From Brachyspira hampsonii (GTDB lineage Bacteria; Spirochaetota; Brachyspiria; Brachyspirales; Brachyspiraceae), in the NCBI RefSeq assembly GCF_002214805.1, contig NZ_CP019914.1:2294001-2358000 (forward strand): a DNA stretch of 64,000 bases, written 5' to 3'. Shown piece by piece: positions 26,233 through 35,060 of the stretch; position 1 is the stretch's first letter; each line of letters begins with the position of its first letter. The notes beneath the pieces are model-generated. The model ran no database searches, had not been told where the DNA came from, and saw only the letters and a program-made list of their open reading frames with translations. The position numbers and the translations under genes were made by a program.

Positions 26233-27175
26233 TTTCATCTATACTTAAACCTGTTATTCTGCTTATATCTTCATTACTCATATTCATGTTTTTTAAATTT
26301 AGTGCTATGTCTTTTGCTTTATTTATTTCTCCTTGCTCTATTCCTTCTTTAATTCCTTCTTTAATTCCTTCTTTAATTCCTTCTTTAATTCCTTCTTTAA
26401 TTCCTTCTTTAATTCCTTCTTTAATTCCTTCTTCTTTACCTAGTCTTCTTTCCTCATCAAGCATTATTTGATTGCCGTATAAATATGCTTCTTTTTTCTC
26501 ATATTCCATCATCATCAATCTGCTTTTTACAAAATTATTATATTTTTTCTGTACTTCTTCCATTATAGGTTTTTCTTTTACTATTTCAGACATAGATGCC
26601 TCCAAATTTTTACTTGTGAATATTTTGAGCCAATAATTTAAATCTTTAGATAATACATTTTTCCTAAACTTTTTTAACTCTATTATATGTATTTGTAAAT
26701 GATCTGTTAGAAGTTTTTTATTATTCATCTCATAAAGCATATAGCATGAATGTATGTTTTTAGTTTTATCCAAATTAAAATTGAGAAGATTAATGCTTAT
26801 TACAGGTGTAAGCTCATCATATCTTTCACCATGCTTTAATAATTTACTGTAATTAGCAGCCCAATAATAAAGTATACGTTCTGGAAATCTTGAATTACCT
26901 TGTAATTGTATTTCTATAATAACCACTGAACCATTTTGTGTAATGCATTTTACGTCAACTATTGTTTCTTTTAAATTTTTATTTTTTTTCAAGTTGAATG
27001 GTGTTAGTATTTCCACAGAACGAAAAGTCTTCATATTAGCATTAAGCATTATAGAATTGATAAAATCTAAAAGTATAGACTCGCTGCTGCCTTTATCAGT
27101 AAAAAGGTATCTTATAAAATAATCATTCAAAGGATTGAAATATTTTATTTTTGCAGTATTTAATTTTTTACTCAT
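26219..27175 (-). CDS. Rpn/PD-(D/E)XK nuclease family protein (transposase-like)
   Basis: A 318-residue protein of the Rpn family, recombination-promoting nucleases of the PD-(D/E)XK fold. It has NDYFIRYLFTDK near the start and the catalytic block TIVDVKCIT..GSVVIIEIQLQ (Asp, then E-x-Q), followed by PERILYYWAANYS. Near the C-terminus lie repeated K-E-G-I units (12-base DNA repeats), typical for this family, then a helical end resembling a DNA-binding or oligomerisation tail. There are no inverted repeats or target duplications, so I see no mobile unit. The start has no ribosome binding site; a consensus promoter lies just upstream (see separate entry). Confidence 0.85.
   Translation of the reverse strand: MSKKLNTAKIKYFNPLNDYFIRYLFTDKGSSESILLDFINSIMLNANMKTFRSVEILTPFNLKKNKNLKETIVDVKCITQNGSVVIIEIQLQGNSRFPERILYYWAANYSKLLKHGERYDELTPVISINLLNFNLDKTKNIHSCYMLYEMNNKKLLTDHLQIHIIELKKFRKNVLSKDLNYWLKIFTSKNLEASMSEIVKEKPIMEEVQKKYNNFVKSRLMMMEYEKKEAYLYGNQIMLDEERRLGKEEGIKEGIKEGIKEGIKEGIKEGIKEGIKEGIEQGEINKAKDIALNLKNMNMSNEDISRITGLSIDEIKKL
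26341..26433. repeat. 12-bp tandem repeat coding for KEGI units
   Basis: Seven perfect copies of TTCCTTCTTTAA run from 26341 to 26424, followed by a partial copy. On the minus strand they encode repeated Ile-Lys-Glu-Gly. Unit length is a multiple of three, so copy-number change alters protein length without changing frame. Confidence 0.9.
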
Positions 27176-27181
27176 ATAAAT

Positions 27182-27210
27182 ATTATACTAATAAAGAATG
27201 TATTTGTCAA
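27182..27210 (-). promoter_or_regulatory. Perfect consensus promoter of the Rpn-like gene
   Basis: On the minus strand TTGACA (27210-27205), a 17-base spacer and TATAAT (27187-27182) match the sigma-70 consensus exactly. Only six bases separate TATAAT from the ATG at 27175, so transcription should start at or next to the start codon. Confidence 0.8.
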
Positions 27211-27252
27211 AATTTACAGTTATAGTTAATTTTTTATTTAAGTATGAAATTT

Positions 27253-27519
27253 TTATAAAAAATAATTAGCTGCAAATATTATTACAGCTAGAATAATACT
27301 GTATATTAAAGACATTTTTATTTTGATAGATTTAAGAAAATATATAACTAAAAATAAAGCAAAAACTAATGCGGCAATAAAATAATATCTTTTAATGCCT
27401 TCATTTACTATTATTAAACTTATAGAAGCTACAAGATTACTAATCATAATCATTCTTACTAATATAAGCTGAATTGTTATAGCAAGAATATCACCATTAT
27501 CCGGTTCTTGATTATTCAT
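27253..27519 (-). CDS. Small membrane protein
   Basis: An 88-residue protein with three predicted membrane helices (about 17-37, 44-61 and 70-87) and a short acidic start (MNNQEPDNGD). No family is recognised. It lies 27 bases downstream of ftsA on the same strand, so it is likely co-transcribed with it. AGGCAG precedes the ATG. Confidence 0.6.
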   Translation of the reverse strand: MNNQEPDNGDILAITIQLILVRMIMISNLVASISLIIVNEGIKRYYFIAALVFALFLVIYFLKSIKIKMSLIYSIILAVIIFAANYFL

Positions 27520-27546
27520 ATTTTACTGCCTGATGTAATGAATATT

Positions 27547-28794
27547 TTATTTGAAAAACTCAGAGAAAGGGTTTTTAAAGTTGAATTTAAATTTACCTTT
27601 TTCAGATGTTTTTTTATGAGGTATATTTACCTGAGTAGCTTCATCTAAACTCATCATAAGTATTCCAATTACAGCTGAATATGCAGGATTATTCGCTATA
27701 TCTCTTATGCCTTCAATTTTATCAGGCACACCTATTCTGGCACTAATAGGGGCAGCACCTTTAACAGCAGTTTGATAAGCCTTAGCAAGTTCTACCAATC
27801 CCGGAAGCAATGCACCGCCTCCTGTAAACACCATACCGGCAGAAAGAGAATCAATATACTTCATTTTATTTAATTCTTTTCCGCATAAACTGAAAATTTC
27901 TTCTACTCTAGGCTGTATTATTTCAGTTAATACTCTTTTAGGTATAGTACGCATTTGTCCGCTTGCAGTAGGTACTTCAATAATTTCCTTTTCTCCAACC
28001 ATATCTATAAATGCAAAACCATGATCTCTTTTTAATCTTTCAGCAGAAGGTATTGTGATTCTTAATCCTTCGGCTATATCATTAGTTATATGCTGACTTC
28101 CTACAGGTATAACAGCAGTATGCCAAACGGAACCTTCCAAATATACCATAATAGAAGTAGTGGAATGTCCTATATCAAATACAACTACTCCAAGCTCTTT
28201 TTCATCTTCAGTAAGACATGCTTCAGAACTTCCTCTTATATTAACTATAAAGTCCTTTCCGGAAAAACGCATTTTATTTAAAGTTTTTCTTAAATGTTCG
28301 CTTACATGTTTAAGTCCTGTTATGATATGCACTTTAGTTTCAAGTCTGGTTCCGGACATACCCACAGGATTTTTTATTTCATCTTGTCCGTCCAAAGAAT
28401 ATTCCTGTTCTATAGCTTCTATTATTTCTCTATCGGCAGGTATTAATATATTTTTTGCACTTTCTAAAACTCTTTCTATTTCGGCGGGAGTGACTTCTTT
28501 ATCTTTAGTATTGACACCTATTACACCTTTACTGTTTAATCCTTTTATATGATCTCCGCCTATTGTTGCAATTATATCAGGAGCTTGTAATCCAGCCATA
28601 TGTTCAGCTTCATTTATAGATTTTTCTATAGCATTGGCAGCGGCATCTATATTGATAATAACTCCTTTTTTGATGCCTTCGCTTTCGCTTTCGCCTATAC
28701 CTATAACATCTAATTTGTCATTATTAACACGGGCAATGACAGTCTTTATTGATGCACTTCCTGCATCTAATCCTGCTAAGATTGGCTCTTTCAA
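27547..28794 (-). CDS. ftsA: Cell division protein FtsA
   Basis: A 415-residue actin-like protein that links FtsZ to the membrane. The nucleotide-binding motifs are visible: AGLDAGSASIKTVI (phosphate 1), VVVFDIGHSTTS (phosphate 2) and MVFTGGGALLPGL (adenosine). The C-terminal end, FKFNFKNPFSEFFK, is an amphipathic membrane-binding helix. The start codon is TTG with TAGGAG upstream. ftsZ and ftsQ are not adjacent; a small membrane protein follows instead. Confidence 0.93.
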   Translation of the reverse strand: MKEPILAGLDAGSASIKTVIARVNNDKLDVIGIGESESEGIKKGVIINIDAAANAIEKSINEAEHMAGLQAPDIIATIGGDHIKGLNSKGVIGVNTKDKEVTPAEIERVLESAKNILIPADREIIEAIEQEYSLDGQDEIKNPVGMSGTRLETKVHIITGLKHVSEHLRKTLNKMRFSGKDFIVNIRGSSEACLTEDEKELGVVVFDIGHSTTSIMVYLEGSVWHTAVIPVGSQHITNDIAEGLRITIPSAERLKRDHGFAFIDMVGEKEIIEVPTASGQMRTIPKRVLTEIIQPRVEEIFSLCGKELNKMKYIDSLSAGMVFTGGGALLPGLVELAKAYQTAVKGAAPISARIGVPDKIEGIRDIANNPAYSAVIGILMMSLDEATQVNIPHKKTSEKGKFKFNFKNPFSEFFK

Positions 28795-28913
28795 GGTAAA
28801 CTCCTAAATAATAATATTATGTTAATATTTTCGGTAAAAATAAAAGTATGATTAATGATTATTTTTTATGATTATATTATGGTTTAATTAATTTAATGCT
28901 ATTAGATATAAAA

Positions 28914-29411
28914 TTACAAAATAACCCATTTGTTGTTTTCATAAGACATTATGAATGTTTGTCTTGCTTTTGAAGTAGTATCTTCTACTCTGTCATAAAC
29001 AGATGAATCGGCATCTATATAAGCCTTTTTTCCTTCCAATTTTATATCATAAACCTTTTCTATTTTAGTTTCAAATTCAAAATCTAATGAAGGATCGCTT
29101 TGTACATATTCTTCAGCATTTTTTATATTTCTGCTTTTTCTTAATACTTCTTTATAATTTGTAGAATAGAATTTTTCATAAGCTATTCTAACACTGTCCT
29201 GATTATAAGGCAGTGAGTAAAACTCTTTTAAAGAAGATAAAGCTAGATTTTTTAATTTATCTTCATCATATTTTTTTACTTCTACATTTTCTTTAAAATC
29301 TTCATCGCTTAGAATTATTTCAACTCTTTTAGTATTTTCTTTATTATTACTGCTGCTGCATGATATTGAGAATAATATAGCAAATGATATTAATAATATA
29401 TATTTAAACAT
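28914..29411 (-). CDS. Hypothetical lipoprotein
   Basis: A 165-residue lipoprotein (ILFSISC, Cys at about 18) with an Asn/Lys/Glu-rich linker and a compact C-terminal domain (about 65-165) that alternates helices and strands and ends in MSYENNKWVIL. The ending resembles small NTF2-like domains such as DUF4878, but the assignment is weak. It starts three bases after the preceding gene, whose end overlaps its GGAAGG ribosome binding site, so the two are coupled. Confidence 0.65.
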   Translation of the reverse strand: MFKYILLISFAILFSISCSSSNNKENTKRVEIILSDEDFKENVEVKKYDEDKLKNLALSSLKEFYSLPYNQDSVRIAYEKFYSTNYKEVLRKSRNIKNAEEYVQSDPSLDFEFETKIEKVYDIKLEGKKAYIDADSSVYDRVEDTTSKARQTFIMSYENNKWVIL

Positions 29412-29414
29412 TTA

Positions 29415-30083
29415 TTAAAGTCCTTCCAATATAGATTTTCTTGTATTTTGAGGCGGCATAGCTTCCTTTTCTTTTATTCTTGTATCTGATGTTGTTGTAA
29501 CATTATTCATATCTATATATTTTACAATGCTTGGTCTTTCTAATATTATTCTTATATCTCCATTCTGCCAAGCTACTGTATTGGCATTTAGGAAAGCTCC
29601 TTTAGAGTATTTAGCGTTTAAAGCAGATAATAATTCAAGGAAATCAACCTGATTAGGCTGAAAATTTATAGTTATAGAATATAAAGCATCATTTTTAAAT
29701 ATGAAATATCCGCTTTTATAAAATTTATTTTCTTCTAATGCAAGAAATGTAGCACTTTCTTCAGCATTCAAATCAACAGTACCTGTCATATATTGTTTAG
29801 GCAAAGTCATAGTATTATCGCTTAATATAGCATTTATAGTATCTTGTCTTGTTGCCCCTAAAGTAATGTTTTTGAATCCTGTTATAGGAGTATCTATTAC
29901 AGCAGGTTTTCTGCCCATTATAGCATCATTAGTTATATATTCATCATTATTTTGATTATTTTCTTCTGTTTGTGTATTATTTTGTGTGTTATTTTGAGGC
30001 GGAATATAAGCATCATTTGTTGCATATTGAGAAAATAAACTGCATCCAAATACAAATATCAAAATAAATATATATTTTTTCAT
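29415..30083 (-). CDS. Hypothetical exported protein
   Basis: A 222-residue protein with a signal peptide ending near CSLFSQ, and a Gln/Asn/Thr-rich linker (PPQNNTQNNTQTEENNQNND). The C-terminal domain (about 65-200) contains GATRQDTINAIL and IFKNDALYSITINFQPN; this pattern, a conserved 'G-x-x-R/K-x-x-V' followed by paired strands, recalls periplasmic BamE/SmpA-like domains, but I cannot confirm it. Forms an operon with the lipoprotein gene that follows. Confidence 0.65.
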   Translation of the reverse strand: MKKYIFILIFVFGCSLFSQYATNDAYIPPQNNTQNNTQTEENNQNNDEYITNDAIMGRKPAVIDTPITGFKNITLGATRQDTINAILSDNTMTLPKQYMTGTVDLNAEESATFLALEENKFYKSGYFIFKNDALYSITINFQPNQVDFLELLSALNAKYSKGAFLNANTVAWQNGDIRIILERPSIVKYIDMNNVTTTSDTRIKEKEAMPPQNTRKSILEGL

Positions 30084-30314
30084 TTTTTATCCCAAATTTT
30101 TTATTTTATTCTTTTATAATAAAAACCTTATAAAAACAATCTTGTTATATAGTATCGGTTATATTTTATTTCAAAATAGTAAATTTATTTTGAGGTTTTT
30201 GTATATTATACTTGCAAATTATGCAATTAGTCTTTATTTATTTAATTAAAAAAATTTGAAAAAATTATGAAATATATTATATTTTAGTTATAAAAGGGTT
30301 TTAGGAAATTATTT

Positions 30315-30998
30315 ATGAATAAATATAATAGAGTTACAATCGTTTGCGGTCATTATGGAGTTGGGAAAACAACTTTTTCTATTAACTATAGTATGTATAT
30401 TAGAAATTTCACATCTAAAGGTATTTATATTGCTGATTTAGATGTTGTAAACCCTTATTTTAGATCCAGAGAGCATTCTTCGTATTTAGAAGGAAAAAAT
30501 ATAAAAGTTATAGGAAGTTATCTTCCGCAGTCAGGTTCTGATTTACCTGCGGTTTCTGCTGAGGTTTATTCTATTTTCGATAGAAAAGATATTATAGGCA
30601 TAATTGATATGGGCGGCAATTCAGCAGGCAGTTTATCATTCGCTTCTTTTCGTGATAATGTTGATATTAATGAAACAGATGTTTTTTTTATTTTTAACGC
30701 CAACAGAAAAGAAAATTCCACTTTTGAATTAGCATTGGGGCATCTGATTGATATAGAGTCGGTTCTTGGCTTAAAAGTTACTGGTATAATAAATAATACT
30801 CATTTAATGAATGAAACTTCTTTTGACGATATAGAAAAAGGAGAAAGTATAGCATACGATTTATCTAAAGAGAAAAATATTCCGATAAAGTTTACTTGTA
30901 TTAACAGTAAATTTTATCATAATAATTCTAAAATATTGACTAAATATGATTTATTTGTAATTGATTATGATATAAAAAATATAGGAAATATTATATAG
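30315..30998 (+). CDS. P-loop ATPase of the MinD/CobQ-like class
   Basis: A 227-residue cytoplasmic protein. Walker A is G-H-Y-G-V-G-K-T-T-F (about residues 12-21) and a second acidic motif IYIADLDVVNPYFR follows, as in deviant-Walker SIMIBI ATPases (MinD, ArsA, CobQ). IIDMGGNSAG (about 96) is the Walker B equivalent. NANRKENSTFE and VTGIINNTHL fit nucleotide contacts in these proteins. The specific function is unknown. TTTAGGAAA precedes the ATG. It leads a three-gene cluster with an unknown protein and a GT9 glycosyltransferase. Confidence 0.75.
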   Translation: MNKYNRVTIVCGHYGVGKTTFSINYSMYIRNFTSKGIYIADLDVVNPYFRSREHSSYLEGKNIKVIGSYLPQSGSDLPAVSAEVYSIFDRKDIIGIIDMGGNSAGSLSFASFRDNVDINETDVFFIFNANRKENSTFELALGHLIDIESVLGLKVTGIINNTHLMNETSFDDIEKGESIAYDLSKEKNIPIKFTCINSKFYHNNSKILTKYDLFVIDYDIKNIGNII

Positions 30999-31005
30999 TT
31001 GATTT

Positions 31006-31767
31006 ATGGATTATAGTAATATTAGATTATATGAGATAGCTTCTATGTTATCGCCTAGTGTATATGAAACTATATTCTATAGTCAGTATCAAGGCCGTTC
31101 TGATAAGGATGCTATAATTTTAGATGATGAAACATTTGAGAGATGTCATGTATCTGATAATGTTTATAAGAATTTCCTATTTTCTAATGCAGCCAGACTC
31201 GGAAAAAGTATTGATTATATAGGACTTAATCAAATGCATAGTGCTGTAATAGAAGATATAAAAATAACTGAAAATGATATATCTATAAAATTAAATGATA
31301 TTATTTTAACTAATTTGGCTAATACTCTAATAGATATAAAATCTATGGATGTAGAATTAGAGCCTTTTTATATTACTTTATTATTTAAAGGTATGAATTA
31401 TTATTCTAACAACTATATAGATAAAAATGAAAAATTAATACCTACTGATGAAAGCCCTATAAATTCTATATATTGTCAGGATCAATTATCTTTTATTAAT
31501 GACAAGCATATAGATATAGTAATTTCAACTAAGTATATAGATAATAAATTAAAATATATTATAATAAATTGCAGCAATGTTGAAGTTGTAGAATCTGCTA
31601 AAGATGTGTGGAAAAATATTTTTAAAAATGACTTTTCTATGCTTTATGAATATTTTCAAAATATTAGAAAGTCTAGTAATTTAATAATGGAAGGAACTAT
31701 TTATAAAACTATAATATCAGGATATGAAAAATTTATGGATGATTTCATAGATTTAGATGATTTTTAA
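31006..31767 (+). CDS. Hypothetical protein
   Basis: A 253-residue soluble protein, seven bases behind the ATPase gene and without a clear ribosome binding site, so probably translated by coupling. It is rich in Ile, Asp and Asn, with several strands (for example LNDIILTNLANTLIDIKSMD, then EPFYITLLFKGMNYYSN) and an acidic C-terminus (FMDDFIDLDDF). No known domain or motif is recognised. The tight spacing suggests that it works with the ATPase. Confidence 0.6.
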   Translation: MDYSNIRLYEIASMLSPSVYETIFYSQYQGRSDKDAIILDDETFERCHVSDNVYKNFLFSNAARLGKSIDYIGLNQMHSAVIEDIKITENDISIKLNDIILTNLANTLIDIKSMDVELEPFYITLLFKGMNYYSNNYIDKNEKLIPTDESPINSIYCQDQLSFINDKHIDIVISTKYIDNKLKYIIINCSNVEVVESAKDVWKNIFKNDFSMLYEYFQNIRKSSNLIMEGTIYKTIISGYEKFMDDFIDLDDF

Positions 31768-31794
31768 TTATATTTTTATAATTTTATTATTTTT

Positions 31795-32775
31795 ATGGAA
31801 AATATTAAGAACTTGCTTATACATTCACCTAATTGGCTTGGAGATATAATTATGTCTATGCCTGCCATTTATTTAATAAAAGAAAAATATAAGGGTATAA
31901 AAATTACCGTCATGGCAAAAAAATCTATGTTTGGAATATTTACTGCTTCTGATTTAGTTGATGAATGTTTGGAAGTAAAAAGGTTTCCGCATTTGAGAAA
32001 ATATAATTTTGATGCTGCTTTGATTTTTCCTAATTCATTTGAAAGTGCTTTTAGAGTATTTGGACATGGTATAAAAAATCGTATAGGTTATAAAGCCGAT
32101 TGTAGAAATTTTATGCTTACAAAAGCGGTTTATAGAAAAGAGGTTAGGTGGATACATACATCAGATTATTATGTTAATTTGCTTAAAGCTATTGGAATAA
32201 ATGAGCAAAGACCTAGTATTAAATTAAAAATAAGAGAAGATGTATTAAATAAGGCAAGAGATTATTTAAAAACTGTGAATCCTGAGAATAAAAAAATATT
32301 TGCTTATGGTATAGGAGCAACTAACAGTATAGGTAAAATTTGGCGGGAGGAGTATTTTGCTGAAGTTGCTAATTATCTGTCAAACAAATATGATGCTCTT
32401 ACTTTATTTATTACCACACCTAATGAAAAAGAGATATCTGATAAAATATCAGCTATGCTTTTAAAAGAGCCTATAATACCTTATATGTCATTAGATATGA
32501 TAACTGGTATTTTGAGCTTATGTAATGGCTTTATAGGCAATGATTCAGGAGCTATGCATTTGGCTTCTATAGTTGGAATACCTACTTTAGGATTATATTT
32601 TGCAACACCTGCTTATCAGAATTTTCCTATTGGTATTAATAGCCATATAATAGAGAAAAAGCCGGATAATCCTGCCTGTGTATGCGGCGGCAAAAAATGT
32701 AAATTAGAAACATTTGAATGCCGGGAGATTATAAAGCCTAATGAGGTTATAAGTAGATTTGAATCAATAATATAA
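31795..32775 (+). CDS. waaF: Glycosyltransferase family 9 (heptosyltransferase-like)
   Basis: A 326-residue GT-B enzyme like ADP-heptose:LPS heptosyltransferase II. The N-terminus NLLIHSPNWLGDIIMSMPAI and the donor-binding FIGNDSGAMHLASIVGIPTL followed by LYFAT are family hallmarks. GVGATNSI-like IGATNSIGKIW aligns with the second donor loop. The C-terminus has several cysteines (PACVCGGKKCKLETFEC), a pattern seen in some WaaF proteins. It would add a sugar to the lipo-oligosaccharide core. The exact sugar is not known. It closes the cluster behind the ATPase and the unknown gene; no ribosome binding site is evident. Confidence 0.8.
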   Translation: MENIKNLLIHSPNWLGDIIMSMPAIYLIKEKYKGIKITVMAKKSMFGIFTASDLVDECLEVKRFPHLRKYNFDAALIFPNSFESAFRVFGHGIKNRIGYKADCRNFMLTKAVYRKEVRWIHTSDYYVNLLKAIGINEQRPSIKLKIREDVLNKARDYLKTVNPENKKIFAYGIGATNSIGKIWREEYFAEVANYLSNKYDALTLFITTPNEKEISDKISAMLLKEPIIPYMSLDMITGILSLCNGFIGNDSGAMHLASIVGIPTLGLYFATPAYQNFPIGINSHIIEKKPDNPACVCGGKKCKLETFECREIIKPNEVISRFESII

Positions 32776-32781
32776 TTTATA

Positions 32782-33792
32782 TTATCGAATATGAAATTTG
32801 CTTCTGTTTTGTTTTCCGTTTATTAAAGTGTTTTTTATCCAAGAACTATTATCATTCATAGGAATCCATCTTCTCTCTTCGACTCTGTAATGCCAATCTT
32901 TATCTTCCTGATAATATATTTGTATTGTGCTGCCTTCATGTATGTTTAATATTTCATTGTCATGATAGTTAATTTCATCATAATCTGTACAGGATTTCTG
33001 TCCCATTTCTGAGTAATATTCATTTAGCGACATTAATGATTCATTTAGTTTATCATCCATTTCTTTAACATTAAGTCCTAATTTTTTAGCTTCTCTTATA
33101 GTAATAGGGTAGTTATGCGAAGGATAAGAAGAATTGAGAGAATTTGATATATCATCTATTAATTTCTGATCTTTCATATGATATGATAAAATATCTTTAC
33201 ATAACTTTATTGAAAGGCTTGAAGCCCTGTCAACAGCTCCCAAAACTAAAGGGTGTATATATTTGTATATATGTTCATAAGGATTATTATCATTATTATT
33301 TGACTGCTCTTTCCATAGTTTTATCACTCTAGCCAATTCATCCTGACTGACATATACAAGACTATTATCTTTATTTACAGGGGATAATTCATGCTGAAGC
33401 GATGTATCTACAGCTGTTATAAATGCTAAAGGTCCCATTTGTATTTCATCAGCACCCAAACAAAGCATTGTAGCCGCACTTGCAGCTTCTAAAGGCAGCA
33501 ATGCCACAACTTTTTTGGCAGACTCTCTAAGAAGATGTACTATTCTTAAAGATGCCTGTCCGCTTCCTCCGGAACTTTTTATAAAGAAGTATATTTTATC
33601 GCATTTTCCTATATGTTTAAGTATATCAGAGAGTACAATTACATCATTTTGGCATATACTTCCTCCATTAGAGTTCCAATATGAAAGTAATGGAGCATCA
33701 AGATGTTTTGTAATTTTATTAATAATTTCCTGAGTTTTGGAAAATAATATAGGCGGTTTAATAGTTTTAGTTTGTGATTTATTATCAGCCAT
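32782..33792 (-). CDS. Clp-fold serine proteinase-like protein (SDH/SppA type)
   Basis: A 336-residue cytoplasmic protein with a ClpP/crotonase-type core. FFIKSSGGSGQASLRIVHLL, and then VVALLPLEAASAATMLCLGA with the likely nucleophile Ser in A-A-S-A-A-T-M (about 107), followed by ADEIQMGPLAFITAVD, match the membrane or soluble protease family called SDH-type Clp-fold serine proteinases. A Lys/His general base is not obvious. The C-terminus carries a separate strand-rich part (about 255-336) with Trp-rich DWHYRVEERRWIPM. GAGGTTT precedes the ATG. It is convergent with the GT9 gene. Confidence 0.7.
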   Translation of the reverse strand: MADNKSQTKTIKPPILFSKTQEIINKITKHLDAPLLSYWNSNGGSICQNDVIVLSDILKHIGKCDKIYFFIKSSGGSGQASLRIVHLLRESAKKVVALLPLEAASAATMLCLGADEIQMGPLAFITAVDTSLQHELSPVNKDNSLVYVSQDELARVIKLWKEQSNNNDNNPYEHIYKYIHPLVLGAVDRASSLSIKLCKDILSYHMKDQKLIDDISNSLNSSYPSHNYPITIREAKKLGLNVKEMDDKLNESLMSLNEYYSEMGQKSCTDYDEINYHDNEILNIHEGSTIQIYYQEDKDWHYRVEERRWIPMNDNSSWIKNTLINGKQNRSKFHIR

Positions 33793-33896
33793 AGCATAAA
33801 CCTCATTTTTAATTTACATAATTACATTTTTGCGTAATATTCTATATTAATAATAGATAATGTCAAATATTGATTTATTTTTTTGACTAAATTTGC

Positions 33897-33925
33897 TTGA
33901 CAAATTAAGAAATTTAGTGTATAAA
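33897..33925 (+). promoter_or_regulatory. Sigma-70 promoter of flaA
   Basis: TTGACA (33897-33902) and TATAAA (33920-33925) with a 17-base spacer, about 48 bases before the flaA start. This near-perfect housekeeping promoter fits the high expression of the sheath protein. Confidence 0.8.
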
Positions 33926-33972
33926 AGTTATATTATTATGCTTATTAATTAGTACAAGGAGTGCAATAAATT

Positions 33973-34932
33973 ATGAAAAAGTTATTCGTAGTATTAACTT
34001 CAATTTTTATCGCTGCATCTGCTTACGGTTTAACAAACTCAACTTTGATTGATTTTGCTTTAACAGGTAATGCTGATAACTTACAAGGTGGAGAAGGTGA
34101 TACAAATGAATTAGTTCCAGTTGCAGAAAATCTTTATAATGATAACTGGGTAGTGTGGTTGAATGAATCTGCTAGATTAACAGAAAATCGCAGAAATTCT
34201 TATGTTACTAACGTAGATAGTAAAGGTAACAATGGTGCTTGGGAAGCTGGTAAAGTTCTTGGTATAAGAGTACATTTCCCATTAGCAGGTTGGAACAGCT
34301 ATGCTTTAGTAAAACCAGTATATGAACTTGAAATGTATGGCGGTGCTGATGGTACTAAATATACAGAAGGTAAAGGTGTTATACATAATGTAGGCGAAAT
34401 TAAATCTATAAGCTCTTGGGTTTACGGACGCAATTTCTTAGTTAGCTATTTCGTAAACTTACAAAACGAATACGGTGCATTAAAATCTTATCCTATGGGT
34501 ACTGTTTACTTCAATGGTTGGAGACAAGTAAGATGGGAAAACAGAGAATATTTACCTAATGTTCGCGACAGAATATTAGTAAGAGAACCTCTTTATCCTA
34601 GAATGATCCCTTCTGTAAAATTAGATTCTTTAGGTTTCTACAGAACTAAAGATACTCAAGGCGGAGATTTCATTACTTATGTTAAAGATGTAACACTTGA
34701 GTACGATGTAGTAGTTGTTGATGCTGAAGAAGATATCGATGATGAAGCTACTTGGCAAATCTTAAAAACTGAAAATGATAGAAAAGAAGCTATAGAAGCT
34801 GCTAGAATACGCGAACAAGCTGAATTAAGAGCTCTTGAAGAAAGACGTATAGGTGATGGTACTGCTGATCAAGGTGCTGCTAATAACGGTGCTGCTGCTG
34901 ATCAAGGTGCTGCTCAAGAACAAGCTCAATAA
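33973..34932 (+). CDS. flaA: Flagellar filament outer layer (sheath) protein FlaA
   Basis: A 319-residue protein forming the sheath around the FlaB core of spirochaete periplasmic flagella. The signal peptide is [19 protein letters not shown]. The body has the FlaA phrases [35 protein letters not shown]-like [20 protein letters not shown], and [20 protein letters not shown]. The C-terminal tail is rich in Ala, Gln and Asp repeats ([10 protein letters not shown]), a low-complexity end I would check for variability. Codon use is biased to the more frequent codons, which is usual for an abundant protein. AAGGAG precedes the ATG; a strong terminator follows. Confidence 0.96.
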   Translation: MKKLFVVLTSIFIAASAYGLTNSTLIDFALTGNADNLQGGEGDTNELVPVAENLYNDNWVVWLNESARLTENRRNSYVTNVDSKGNNGAWEAGKVLGIRVHFPLAGWNSYALVKPVYELEMYGGADGTKYTEGKGVIHNVGEIKSISSWVYGRNFLVSYFVNLQNEYGALKSYPMGTVYFNGWRQVRWENREYLPNVRDRILVREPLYPRMIPSVKLDSLGFYRTKDTQGGDFITYVKDVTLEYDVVVVDAEEDIDDEATWQILKTENDRKEAIEAARIREQAELRALEERRIGDGTADQGAANNGAAADQGAAQEQAQ

Positions 34933-34972
34933 TTAAATTAGTTTGGAAATAAAAGGCTAATTAATAGATTAA

Positions 34973-35001
34973 GGGGAAACTTAATAGTTTCCCCTTTTTT
35001 T
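34973..35001 (+). terminator. Strong terminator after flaA
   Basis: A perfect nine-base stem GGGGAAACT/AGTTTCCCC with a TAAT loop, followed by seven T. Confidence 0.9.
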
Positions 35002-35002
35002 A

Positions 35003-35030
35003 TTGTATTTTTTTTATTTTAGAATATAAT
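35003..35030 (+). promoter_or_regulatory. Promoter of the isochorismatase-like gene
   Basis: TTGTAT (35003-35008) and TATAAT (35025-35030) with a 16-base spacer, right behind the flaA terminator and about 30 bases before the next start codon. Confidence 0.45.
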
Positions 35031-35060
35031 TTTAATAAAATTATATTGAAGGAGTTATTT

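Noticed and set aside
26341-26433. Possible CRISPR or satellite array
   Set aside because: Units are 12 bp, contiguous without spacers, and in frame with a coding gene.
26286-26471. Plus-strand frame reading repeated I-P-S-L
   Set aside because: Antisense shadow of the 12-bp KEGI repeats of the Rpn-like gene.
26219-27175. Rpn-like gene as a complete transposon
   Set aside because: No terminal inverted repeats or target-site duplications flank it; the 81-bp repeats lie only on one side.
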